DNA of 64,000 nucleotides. Origin: Algiphilus sp. (GTDB lineage: Bacteria; Pseudomonadota; Gammaproteobacteria; Nevskiales; Nevskiaceae). The notes beneath the pieces are model-generated. The model saw nothing but the letters and a program-made list of their open reading frames with translations. It did not search any database and was not told the origin of the DNA. Position numbers and translations under genes: made by a program. Where the stretch lies: contig NZ_JAGLEJ010000005.1 of assembly GCF_023145115.1 (NCBI RefSeq), positions 62,001 through 126,000 on the forward strand, in the 5' to 3' direction. This document shows positions 17,184 through 27,603 of this stretch, piece after piece (within the stretch, counting starts at the first letter, position 1; every line of letters starts with the position of its first letter).

Positions 17184-19775
17184 ATGATGGTTCCGCGCGC
17201 CTTCGCCGGACTGCATCCCTGTCGGATGGCGGTCGCTGCGTTCTCGGTCCTGATCGCCTCGTCGGCGTGGTCCGCCGACTTCCGGCTGGGACGGGACACC
17301 ACCCTGCAGATCAACACGAACATCGTGGCCGGCGCCTCCTGGCGCATCAGCGACCGTTCGGCCGATCTCGTCGGCAAGGGCAATCTCGACCCCGACCTGT
17401 GCGCAGGCGGGTTCCAGTCCTGCCAGGGCATCTCGCGCCAGCAGACGCACCCTGCCGAGCGCCTCGCGGCGGCGCCGGGCATGCCCAGCGTCAACTTCGA
17501 CGACGGCAATCTCAACTACGACCGCGGCGACATCGTCCAGGCGCCGTTCCGCATCAACCAGGACTTCAACCTGCAGTTCGGCGACTTCGGCTTCTTCGGA
17601 CGCTGGCTGTACTTCTACGACTTCGAGAACAACAACTTCACCGAGCGGGCGCCGAACCGCGTCACGCCGGAGAATCTCGACTCGGTCGGTATCACCGGCG
17701 ATACCGCGACCTCGAACCGCTACTTCAACCAGGTCTTCGGCGCCGGCGGCATCGTCAGGACCGAGCGCGAGCAGGGCCGCACGCTGGCCCAGGTCGGCAA
17801 CGACTTCCAGCTGCTCGACCTCAACTTCTACGGCAGGATCGACCTGCCCTTCTTCGACGACCGCCCGCTGGTGTTCCGGATAGGCCGGCAGACCGTCAAC
17901 TGGGGCGAGTCCACCGTGCTGGTCATCAACAGCGTCAACCAGGCCAATCCGGCGAACGTCAACAACCTCTACCGCACCGGCTTCACGCTCGACGAGGTGT
18001 TCACGCCGGTGGGCATGGCCTTCGCCAGCATCAACCTCACCGACACCATCTCGCTGGAGGGCTACTACCAGTACGAGTGGGATTCGGTGGAGATCCCGCC
18101 GCAGGGCGGCTTCTTCTCCTTTCTCGATGCCGGCACGCCCAACATCGGCATCGACCCGGCCACCGACCGCACGCCGCCGGTCAACGACGGCGTTCCGCGT
18201 GTTCCGGAGGCGGACATCGAGAACATCGTGGGCTCCTTCAACGCCAGCTTCGGCGGCGCCGCCGAGGACCCCTACTTCCTGGGCGCCCCGCTCGACAATC
18301 CACTGTCGGCGATCACGCCGACCACGGCGTCCATTCCGCGGCTGGCCGACGACAAGGCGCGCGACCAGGGGCAGTACGGCGTCGGCCTCAAGTGGTTCCT
18401 GCCGAATCTCAACTACGGCACCGAGTTCGGCTTCTTCTTCATGAACTACCACTCGAAGCTGCCGTACGCGAACTTCTATTCCGCCGATGCCAGCTGCGCG
18501 CGCGCGCAGGGCAACGACATGGGCATGAACGCCACCAACACCATCGAGTTCCTGGCCGCCTGTCCGAACCTGCCCATCGCGTCGAGCCCCCGCGGCACGG
18601 TCAATCTCGTCACCGACATCGTCAACCTCGCAGTGCGTCGCCCGGGCGTGCTGCCGGAGTTGGGTGCCACCTCGCTGGCATCGCTGGTTCCGGCGCTGAC
18701 CAACCTGGTCTTCGCACAGCCCGGCGAACCGCAGTCGAGCGCGGTCAACTTCGACTCGATGCGCATCCAGCTCGAGTATCCCGAGGACCGCAAGATGTTC
18801 GGCATCAGCTTCAACACGCCGGCCGGTGCCGACTACTCGCTGCAGGGCGAAGTTGCCTACCGCCCCAATCTGCCGCTGCAGATCTCGGTAGCCGACCTGG
18901 CGTTCGCGGCACTGGGCCCGACGCTCTCGGCCTGCCACCGCGAGGAGCTCGACTGCGCAGGCAGCTCGGCATCGTTCGGCTTCGACGAGAACGGCGACAT
19001 CACCTACTACGAGGGCAACGACTTCGTCGATGCCGACGGCAACAATCCCTACCCCGACACGCTGACGCTGGCTGCCGGCGCCGCACCGGGGTCGCCGCGC
19101 TCGTTCCCGAACTTCATCATTCCCTACCGCGGCGGCGTCGTGGGAGAGAACGAACCCAACAGCTTCATCCGCGGCTGGGAACCCTTCGACACCCTCCAGT
19201 ACAACCTGGGCGCGACACGCGTCTACGGTCAGTCCGAGTCGATCCTGGGCGCCGACCAGATCATCATGATCTACGAAGTGGGCGCCACCCACGTCCTCGG
19301 CTTCCCGGACTTCGACGAACTCCAGATCGAGGGGCCGCTGTCCGGCACCACCCACGCCAGTGCCGGCGCCGACGGCTCGGGCGCGGACGGCTCGCGCCTG
19401 GCCTGCTCGACCACGCCCAACTGCTCGATCGGCCCCGACGGCCTGCGCTTCAATCCCTACCAGGCCAACCGCAACCAGTTCGCGCACGCCTTCTCATGGG
19501 GCTATCGCATCGTCTCCATCATCCGCTACGACTCGGTGCTCCCGGGTCTGTCCATCGAGCCCACGCTGATCTGGGGCCACGACATCAACGGCAACGCCCC
19601 GGGGCCCGGCGGCAACTTCGTGGAAGGCCGCAAGACGCTGAACTCCACCTTCCAGTTCCGCTACAAGACCGCTTTCTCGTTCAACGTCTCGTACCAGCTG
19701 TTCACCGGCGGCGGCACCAACCACCTGCTGCGCGACCGGGACAACCTGGGATTCTTCATCCGCTACCAGTTCTGA
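17184..19775 (+). CDS. DUF1302 outer-membrane protein, paralog 3
   Basis: An 863-residue third copy. I start it at ATG 17184 behind GGGGGAGAC, an RBS identical to that of paralog 2, giving a signal peptide ending near 'SSAWSADF'. It carries the same conserved blocks and C-terminal aromatic 'FFIRYQF', plus an extra segment of about 25 residues after 'FFSFLDAGTPNIG' containing 'DPATDRTPPVNDGVPRVPE'. A 79-base segment (19335-19413) is identical to paralog 1 (13725-13803), pointing to recent duplication or gene conversion. A hairpin (19814-19835) follows. The three copies probably differ in substrate or in the signals that switch them on. Confidence 0.9.
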   Translation: MMVPRAFAGLHPCRMAVAAFSVLIASSAWSADFRLGRDTTLQINTNIVAGASWRISDRSADLVGKGNLDPDLCAGGFQSCQGISRQQTHPAERLAAAPGMPSVNFDDGNLNYDRGDIVQAPFRINQDFNLQFGDFGFFGRWLYFYDFENNNFTERAPNRVTPENLDSVGITGDTATSNRYFNQVFGAGGIVRTEREQGRTLAQVGNDFQLLDLNFYGRIDLPFFDDRPLVFRIGRQTVNWGESTVLVINSVNQANPANVNNLYRTGFTLDEVFTPVGMAFASINLTDTISLEGYYQYEWDSVEIPPQGGFFSFLDAGTPNIGIDPATDRTPPVNDGVPRVPEADIENIVGSFNASFGGAAEDPYFLGAPLDNPLSAITPTTASIPRLADDKARDQGQYGVGLKWFLPNLNYGTEFGFFFMNYHSKLPYANFYSADASCARAQGNDMGMNATNTIEFLAACPNLPIASSPRGTVNLVTDIVNLAVRRPGVLPELGATSLASLVPALTNLVFAQPGEPQSSAVNFDSMRIQLEYPEDRKMFGISFNTPAGADYSLQGEVAYRPNLPLQISVADLAFAALGPTLSACHREELDCAGSSASFGFDENGDITYYEGNDFVDADGNNPYPDTLTLAAGAAPGSPRSFPNFIIPYRGGVVGENEPNSFIRGWEPFDTLQYNLGATRVYGQSESILGADQIIMIYEVGATHVLGFPDFDELQIEGPLSGTTHASAGADGSGADGSRLACSTTPNCSIGPDGLRFNPYQANRNQFAHAFSWGYRIVSIIRYDSVLPGLSIEPTLIWGHDINGNAPGPGGNFVEGRKTLNSTFQFRYKTAFSFNVSYQLFTGGGTNHLLRDRDNLGFFIRYQF

Positions 19776-19813
19776 CTCGCACTCGCGCCGGCGGCGCGGG
19801 TGCAACCGGTTTC

Positions 19814-19835
19814 GGCCCGCGCCCTGGCGCGGGCC
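19814..19835 (+). terminator. hairpin after DUF1302 paralog 3
   Basis: A 9-bp GC-only stem (GGCCCGCGC with GCGCGGGCC) around CCTG, followed by TCTTCATT. The T-tract is weak, so termination may be partial. The rest of the 373-base gap up to the lipoprotein gene shows no reading frame I can support; a TATACT box at 20040-20045 is a possible -10 for that gene. Confidence 0.5.
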
Positions 19836-20148
19836 TCTTCATTGGCACCACCGAGGCGCGCGGGCGACCGTCCAGCGGCAGCGCCGGCACTGACGCCATC
19901 GTGCAGCTTCAGCGCGCGCCCGATGCGGCCTGCCCGCCCGAAAGCGCCCCATGAGGCGGCTTCTTGCGTTCCGCTTCCGCTACGAGACATAGCGCACATC
20001 CCACCCATTGACGGGTCAGGCGCTTCCGGCGAGCCAGCCTATACTCGCATCAAGGGGCGCGTCCCGCGCAGTCGGCGCCGGACGATGCTTTCGGGGGCAG
20101 CACCCCCATCGGCCGCTCGATAAGGTCAAGAACAGGGAGGTGGTCAGG

Positions 20149-21756
20149 ATGTCGATCTACGTACGTGGTCTTGCGCTTGTCGCCACGATATTGCTCGGGG
20201 CCTGTGGCGGTGGCGGTGGTGGGGGTGGCGGCGACGGTGGCGGCGGTGGCGGCGACGTGGTGGGCGCCCTCGCGGTCAAGATTCTCAGCGGCCTGGCCGA
20301 GGCCAAGGGTCTCGTGCTCACCGGCGCGACCACGACCGCGCGCGCGGGCGGCTTCAAGGTCGACTGCACCGACGAGAACGGCGACGAGGGCACGGTGGTC
20401 ACCATCAACGGCACCGACTACTGTCAGGCCGACCTGCGCCCGGAAACCCTGTACGCGGTCGACGAGAACGGCGTTCTGGTGCGCGTGCGCTATCTGGACG
20501 CCGACGGCGACGAGGTCGCGTCCACCAAGTTCCGGCCGCAGTACGTCCGCGCGCTGGACAACGGCTTCGTCTTCGCGCGGATCCGCGATCCGGACACCTT
20601 CGAGGACTATGGCATCTTCGCGCGCGCGTCGGACGGCGCGGTGTTCCGCATCGAGCGCGAGCTGGAGCCGTTCGTTTTCAGCGTTGAGAATTTCTATGAC
20701 GCCAATGCGTCATTCTCGGACGGCTGGCAGGACATCCTGCGGGCGCGGGCATCCGACGTCGTCTTCACCTCGCGAACGAATACCTACGACGAGAACGGCT
20801 TCTTCGTCTCGTCGTCCGAGCGCGCCTCGCTGTTCCGCGCGCCGCAAGCCGACACCGCCAGTGACGAGTTGCGCGTCGACGCCGTCAGTCCGGCGAGCCA
20901 GAATCCATACTCTTTCCTGCTGCCCGATGGCGGCAACCGCATCGTCTACAACCGCGAAGGCGGGGACGTCAGCTTCTTCGAGGGCTCCGAGATCACGGTC
21001 CTCGACATGGACAGCGGCGGCTTCAATACCACGACCTTCGGGCGGCTGCCGACCGTCTTTACCGATGGCGCCGGCGGTGGCTCGGATCAACCCATCGGCA
21101 TCCGCGGCCTGGACGGCGGCCTGTACGTGACCCAGAGCGCTGGCCTGGTCCGCGACGACGACGATTCCGATGGCTTCGTCGCCAGCTGCCTCGCGCGCCT
21201 GTACGCGCTGCGGATCGACGACGCGCTCGCCGTCGCGGCCGAGCTCGTCGACGAAGCGGAGACCGTCATTCCGACACCGGAAGACAACGTCTTCGGTAGA
21301 GCGCTGTGCCCCGGCTTCGCGCGCTCGGAGGGCGCCGCCGCCGGGGATGTCTGGGCGGCGGTGGGTCCCGGTCTGGTGCTCACCACCGACTACTCGGGCA
21401 GCACGCCGCAGCTCGGCTTCGTCGAACTCCCGGAACTGCGCTCGGCCGGCTTCGTGCCCGACGACAATCAGCCAGTGGTCGCGGGCACCCGCTACATCTA
21501 CGCCAGCGGCACCGACGACGCCGACGACGCCGTCTATCGGCTCGACCCGTCCGAAAACTATGACGCCACGCGCCTGCCGCTCGACGGCTACCAGATCGAC
21601 CGCCTCGAGCCCTACGCCAACGACTCGGTGGTGATCTACGCCACCGACAAGTCGAACGGCGACACGGTCGTGCTGCGCGCGGACGCGGATCTCGCGATCG
21701 AGGAGCTTTCGCGCGACGACAGCAACACCTTCGTGTCCTTCCAGCGCATCGACTGA
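20149..21756 (+). CDS. large lipoprotein with poly-glycine leader, unknown function
   Basis: A 535-residue predicted lipoprotein. ATG 20149 has GGGAGG upstream, and the signal peptide ends in the lipobox LGAC with Cys19. Right after the Cys comes a run of nine Gly, an Asp and six more Gly, a flexible tether. The remainder is acidic and rich in short 'VDENGVLVRVRYLDADGDE'- and 'YAVDEN'-like pieces at repeating intervals, which suggests a beta-propeller or other all-beta repeat fold, but I cannot assign a family. It lies downstream of the three DUF1302 genes in the same direction and may be an envelope partner; its own promoter box makes independent expression possible. Confidence 0.8.
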   Translation: MSIYVRGLALVATILLGACGGGGGGGGGDGGGGGGDVVGALAVKILSGLAEAKGLVLTGATTTARAGGFKVDCTDENGDEGTVVTINGTDYCQADLRPETLYAVDENGVLVRVRYLDADGDEVASTKFRPQYVRALDNGFVFARIRDPDTFEDYGIFARASDGAVFRIERELEPFVFSVENFYDANASFSDGWQDILRARASDVVFTSRTNTYDENGFFVSSSERASLFRAPQADTASDELRVDAVSPASQNPYSFLLPDGGNRIVYNREGGDVSFFEGSEITVLDMDSGGFNTTTFGRLPTVFTDGAGGGSDQPIGIRGLDGGLYVTQSAGLVRDDDDSDGFVASCLARLYALRIDDALAVAAELVDEAETVIPTPEDNVFGRALCPGFARSEGAAAGDVWAAVGPGLVLTTDYSGSTPQLGFVELPELRSAGFVPDDNQPVVAGTRYIYASGTDDADDAVYRLDPSENYDATRLPLDGYQIDRLEPYANDSVVIYATDKSNGDTVVLRADADLAIEELSRDDSNTFVSFQRID

Positions 21757-21860
21757 GCGCGGCATCGCGGGGCCTCGCGCGGCGACGCCGGGGCCCCGCC
21801 ACATCGCCGGCGCCAACGCGGCAGGGTCGCCGAACCATCCCACGCACCGCGGCCGGGGAG

Positions 21861-23321
21861 TCAGGCGCGAAGCAGGCGCGACAGCTCGGTCAGCCGGGTA
21901 TTGCGGCTGGACCCCTTGAGCAGGATGGCGGTCGAATCTGCGACCTCGTCTTCCAGCACCGCGACGACCGCTTCCGGCGTTTCCGCCTCGACCGCCAGTC
22001 CGCTCGGCGCCAGCGCCGCGGCGAGATGCTCGAGATCGGCGCCAAACAGGATCACGCGGTCGGGCGGATCGGCGAGGATGGCGCTCGCAACGGTTCCGTA
22101 GATCGCCTTCTCGCCACCTTCGATGTTGACGATCTTGCCGGCTATGACGATGCGCTTCGCGAAGTCGCGCGTGCCGTCCGCGAAGGAGCGCAGCGCGCTG
22201 ACATAGGAGCGCTCCTCGGCGTTGTAGCTGTCATCGACCAGCGTCGCATCGCGCCCGCCGACCATGATCGAGACGGGCTCCATCTTGCGGGCCTTGGGTG
22301 CCATCGCGGACAGCGTGTCGGCAATCGCGTCGGGGGACACCCCGTGCTCGATGGCCACCCGAGCCGCCATGCGCATGTTGCGCAGCCATCCGTCACCGAA
22401 CACGCGGCTGCGAAAGACGGTTTCTCCACCGCCGGCGAGCAGACGGAGCGTCATCCCGTCGATGCCGGCGTCGCTGCAGGCCAACCCGAAACCCGCGCCG
22501 TCGGATGTGCAAACCGGCGTGGAAGCCGCCGCTTCCAGAATCTCGCGCCCCTCCGCATCCGCTTCCACGAACAACCACCCGTCACCCGGCAGACGCTCGA
22601 TCTGGCGCGTGATGACGCGTGCCAGCGCTTCCACGGTCGGAAAGCGCGACAGGTTGCCGAGACCGAGCGCAGTGACGACCAGCTCATGCGGATACACGGT
22701 GTCCAGCGATGTGCGTCCGTGGTGGCCGCGGATGGATTCCTCGCTCTGCTCGACAACGCAGTAGTCGGCATCCCGCGGCAGGCTGGCCAGACACATCGCG
22801 CTGCCTTCGACCGTGTTCCAGTTGGCGAAGGACGCGACACAGTGGCCCCGACGCGACAGCAGGGCGGCAAGCAGATCCCGCGTCGTGCTCTTGCCGGCCG
22901 TCCCGGTCACCGAAATCACGCGCCCCTCGAAGCGCGCCCGTGCATGGGCAGCAAGCTGGAAGAGCGCCTCGTAGCTGTTGGGCACATGCAGGACCGGCAG
23001 CGGCGGGTTCTCCGGAACCGGACCGGACGTGATGACCAGGCCGGCGCGGCGCGCCGCCGCCCGATCGAGCAGGCCGTCCATCGTCATCCTGGCCTGGCCG
23101 GATAGCTTGCGCGGCCGCCGCGGCCAGGTTGCGGCGTCGCAATGCAGCAGGATGTCGCCGTCGCGCAGGACCGGCATGGGATAGACGACGCGACCGAGAC
23201 GGGCGTGAGTCGGCGCCGGACCGAGCAGTGCCCCGCCGGTGACCTGCAGGATTTCGTCGAGCGACCAGACGAGGGCTCGCCCGGTGGACGACGGGCCCGA
23301 ACCGCGAGACGTATCGATCAT
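21861..23321 (-). CDS. orphan MurF-like Mur ligase family protein
   Basis: A 486-residue protein with the Mur-ligase core: ATP P-loop 'VTGTAGKST' (residues 138-146), the MurF-type 'LVDDSYNAEERS' near residue 330 and a late 'ILLKGSSRNTRL' near 470 that resembles MurF 'KGSRS'. MurF itself adds D-Ala-D-Ala to UDP-MurNAc-tripeptide. Here the N-terminal UDP-binding domain is atypical ('WSLDEILQVTGG' then 'VVYPMPVLRDGDILL'), and the gene is far from any division/cell-wall cluster. So it is more likely a specialised ligase joining an amino acid or peptide to another acceptor. It stands alone on this strand, with no clear RBS before the ATG at 23321. Confidence 0.75.
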   Translation of the reverse strand: MIDTSRGSGPSSTGRALVWSLDEILQVTGGALLGPAPTHARLGRVVYPMPVLRDGDILLHCDAATWPRRPRKLSGQARMTMDGLLDRAAARRAGLVITSGPVPENPPLPVLHVPNSYEALFQLAAHARARFEGRVISVTGTAGKSTTRDLLAALLSRRGHCVASFANWNTVEGSAMCLASLPRDADYCVVEQSEESIRGHHGRTSLDTVYPHELVVTALGLGNLSRFPTVEALARVITRQIERLPGDGWLFVEADAEGREILEAAASTPVCTSDGAGFGLACSDAGIDGMTLRLLAGGGETVFRSRVFGDGWLRNMRMAARVAIEHGVSPDAIADTLSAMAPKARKMEPVSIMVGGRDATLVDDSYNAEERSYVSALRSFADGTRDFAKRIVIAGKIVNIEGGEKAIYGTVASAILADPPDRVILFGADLEHLAAALAPSGLAVEAETPEAVVAVLEDEVADSTAILLKGSSRNTRLTELSRLLRA

Positions 23322-23440
23322 GCCGTGGTCTTGTGTGCGCGGATACCGAAGAAGCGGAGCAGTCGCGGCTACCGGCCGATGCGGGCGCGCGCAACCGGCA
23401 TCACGATGCCGGATTCACGGCGGGAACGCGACAACCGGGC

Positions 23441-25330
<1,890 letters not shown>

Positions 25331-25390
25331 GGCGGCCTCCTGGTTACGGACGGACGGAGGCAGCCGCGCACGCCGGACGCGCGCTTCGCC

Positions 25391-25472
25391 TTCCCTCCGC
25401 CGGCATGATCCGGTTCAGGTACGAGGGGACTCTCTCAGCCCGATGTCGGTCGGGCACCCCCGGCGTGGCACC
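25391..25472 (-). promoter_or_regulatory. TPP riboswitch (THI element) controlling thiC
   Basis: Read on the minus strand, the element has the hallmark conserved pieces in order: GGGGTGCC near its 5' end, GGCTGAGAG, ACCTGAACCGGATCATGCC and GGAGGGA at the 3' end. A GC-rich variable stem closes it. TPP binding is expected to reduce thiC expression. A TATGCT box just upstream (25474-25479) is a possible -10. Confidence 0.96.
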
Positions 25473-25518
25473 AAGCATAGCGCCGCGCCCGCCCCCGGGT
25501 GCAAGCCGGGGCGCCGGA

Positions 25519-25905
25519 TCAGGGCGCGCGCACGGTCAGCGAAGCGCGGTGCCCGTCGACGTCGAGTGATACCGGCGCCTCCGCGCTGCCCAGCATGAGG
25601 CTGTCCGGACCGTCGACACGCGCGCTCAGACGATACCGGTGACCGAAGGCACCACCCTCGTCGTACGGCAGCACGAAATCGGCGTCGCGCGTACCGGCCT
25701 CGAGCGCACGCGTGAGCGAGAAGATGGGCAGTCCGGCGCCGGCACTGACCGGCACCAGCTCCACCGTCAGGGTGGCGGCACCGGACGGCGGCGATGCCAG
25801 ATGCACCGTGCCGTGCACTTCCGGCGATCCCGGATCACCGCTGCACGCAGCCAGCCCGATGGCGACTCCCAGCAGCGCCCAGGATGGTATATACTTATTT
25901 CGCAT
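25519..25905 (-). CDS. small lipoprotein, YbaY/YscW-like
   Basis: A 128-residue predicted lipoprotein. The signal peptide ends in lipobox LAAC (Cys21), followed by a short Gly/Pro linker. The rest (about 30-128) is a single beta-rich domain starting 'EVHGTVHLASPPSGAATLTVELVPVS', resembling the YbaY/YscW-type lipoprotein domain. It is divergent from cydA. No clear Shine-Dalgarno precedes the ATG. The role is unknown. Confidence 0.75.
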   Translation of the reverse strand: MRNKYIPSWALLGVAIGLAACSGDPGSPEVHGTVHLASPPSGAATLTVELVPVSAGAGLPIFSLTRALEAGTRDADFVLPYDEGGAFGHRYRLSARVDGPDSLMLGSAEAPVSLDVDGHRASLTVRAP

Positions 25906-26049
25906 ATCGTTATTCGATCACGTATGTGACGGTTCTCGGGTCGATGCTCGCTTCCCGGCAGCCGCCTTCTTACAATACGCGGGTGACCGGAATGCGGTGC
26001 ATGTCGGGTTCCGGCCGCGCGATTCGCAACGCGTTCGGAAGGGATATCG

Positions 26050-27465
26050 ATGGAACTCGACCCGCTGCTGCTCTCCCGCATCCAGTTCGCCTTCGTGGTG
26101 TCCTTCCACGCCATCTTCCCGGTCTTCACCATCGGGCTGGCGGCCTACATCATGGTGCTGGAGGCCCTGCTCCTGCGCACCGGCAACCTGGTGTGGAAGC
26201 AGCTCAGCGTCTTCTGGACCCGGATATTCGCGGTGGTATTCGCGCTCGGCGTGGTGTCGGGACTGGTGATGGCCTTCCAGTTCGGCACCAACTGGAGCAA
26301 CTTCTCCTACGCGTCCGCCAACTTCCTGGGACCGGTGCTCAGCTACGAGGTTGTCACCGCCTTCTTCATGGAGGCGACCTTCCTCGGCGTGCTGCTCTTC
26401 GGGCGCGACAAGGTGCCGCCGGCGGCGCATCTGTTCGCCGCCGTGATGGTGTCGCTGGGGACCTTCATCTCGTCGTTCTGGATCCTGTCGGCGAACAGCT
26501 GGATGCAGACCCCCGCCGGCTTCGAGATGCGGGATGGCGTGGTGCACCTGACCTCGTGGAGCGCAGCCATCTTCAACAGCTCGTTCCCGTACCGCTTCGC
26601 GCACATGGCGCTGGCGGCGCTGCTCACCGGCGGCTTCGTGGTGGCCGGTGTGAGCGCCTGGAATCTGGTGCGCGATCATGCCGTCGAGGCCAATCGCAAG
26701 GCGCTGTCGATGACCATGTGGATGCTGCTGATTGCTGCACCGCTGCAGCTCTTCGTCGGCGACCTGCACGGCCTCAACACGCTCGAGGAGCAGCCCACCA
26801 AGGTCGCTGCGATGGAGGGCAACTGGGAGCGTGCGCGCAACGTACCGCTGCTGCTCTTCGCGCTGCCCGACGGCGACGCCGAGACCAACCATGCCGAAAT
26901 CGGGATTCCGGGCATGGCCAGCCTGATCCTCAAGCACGACGTCGACGGCATCGTTCCCGGCATCACCGATGTGCCGCGCGAGGAACGCCCACCGGTGGCA
27001 TGGGTGTTCTGGAGCTTCCGCATCATGGTCGGCATCGGCATGCTCATGATCCTGGCCGCGCTGGCGGGACTGTTGCTCCGCTTCCGCGGGCGGCTGTACG
27101 ACCATCGCCCCTTCCTGCAGGGCCTGCGCCTGATGGTGCCGCTGCCCTTCATCGCGGTGACCGCCGGCTGGTTCACCACCGAGATGGGGCGCGCGCCGTG
27201 GCTGATCTACGGAGTCATGACCCAGGCCGAGGGCCTCACTCCGTCGCTGACCGGAGGCATGGCGCTGTTCTCGCTGATCGGGTTCATGCTGGTCTACGCG
27301 GTCGTGTTCGTGGTCGGCAGCTACTACGTCACCCGCATCGCCGCCAAGGGGCTGGGCGATGAAGCGCCCGAGCACCCGGAATGGCAGCGGCCGAAACGCC
27401 CGCTCTCGGCGGTCGAGACACCGTTCGACGGCGACAACCTCGACTTCACGCCGCTGCGGGGGTAG
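26050..27465 (+). CDS. cydA: cytochrome bd-type quinol oxidase subunit I (CIO type)
   Basis: Catalytic subunit of a bd-type terminal oxidase in the inner membrane, reducing oxygen with quinol. The 471 residues span about nine membrane helices. Haem-ligand and quinol motifs are visible: 'FHAIFPVFTIGL' (H20), 'NSWMQTPAG' near residue 150 and 'GWFTTEMGRAPWLIYG' near 375. The Q-loop region is short, as in the cyanide-insensitive (CioA) subfamily of Pseudomonas. It is the first gene of cydABDC. A TACAAT box at 25971-25976 may be the promoter. Confidence 0.96.
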   Translation: MELDPLLLSRIQFAFVVSFHAIFPVFTIGLAAYIMVLEALLLRTGNLVWKQLSVFWTRIFAVVFALGVVSGLVMAFQFGTNWSNFSYASANFLGPVLSYEVVTAFFMEATFLGVLLFGRDKVPPAAHLFAAVMVSLGTFISSFWILSANSWMQTPAGFEMRDGVVHLTSWSAAIFNSSFPYRFAHMALAALLTGGFVVAGVSAWNLVRDHAVEANRKALSMTMWMLLIAAPLQLFVGDLHGLNTLEEQPTKVAAMEGNWERARNVPLLLFALPDGDAETNHAEIGIPGMASLILKHDVDGIVPGITDVPREERPPVAWVFWSFRIMVGIGMLMILAALAGLLLRFRGRLYDHRPFLQGLRLMVPLPFIAVTAGWFTTEMGRAPWLIYGVMTQAEGLTPSLTGGMALFSLIGFMLVYAVVFVVGSYYVTRIAAKGLGDEAPEHPEWQRPKRPLSAVETPFDGDNLDFTPLRG

Positions 27466-27522
27466 CGCGATGACGTGCGCCCACCCTCCAGAGGCCTGCT
27501 ACCGGCCACCGACCCTCACCCC

Positions 27523-27593
27523 ACCGCCGGCTCTGCCGGCGGTACCCCCCTCTCCCGCGTCGCGGGAGAGGGGCATTGGTGTCGCTTCGCGAC
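27523..27593. repeat. REP-like hairpin cluster between cydA and cydB
   Basis: Three inverted repeats in a row: a 9-bp stem (27523-27531 with 27535-27543), an 11-bp CCCCTCTCCCG/CGGGAGAGGGG stem (27547-27557 with 27563-27573) and a 5-bp stem (27581-27593). The middle one matches the common extragenic CCCTCTCCC-GGGAGAGGG repeats of GC-rich proteobacteria. Placed between two operon genes, it may lower cydB expression or protect cydA mRNA. Confidence 0.75.
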
Positions 27594-27603
27594 GGAGCTT
27601 GTT

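Noticed and set aside
25882..25896. TATATACTTATTT resembles the 43.8-kb inverted repeat core.
   Set aside because: Only about 12 matching bases, no inverted partner, and it lies inside the start of the small lipoprotein gene.
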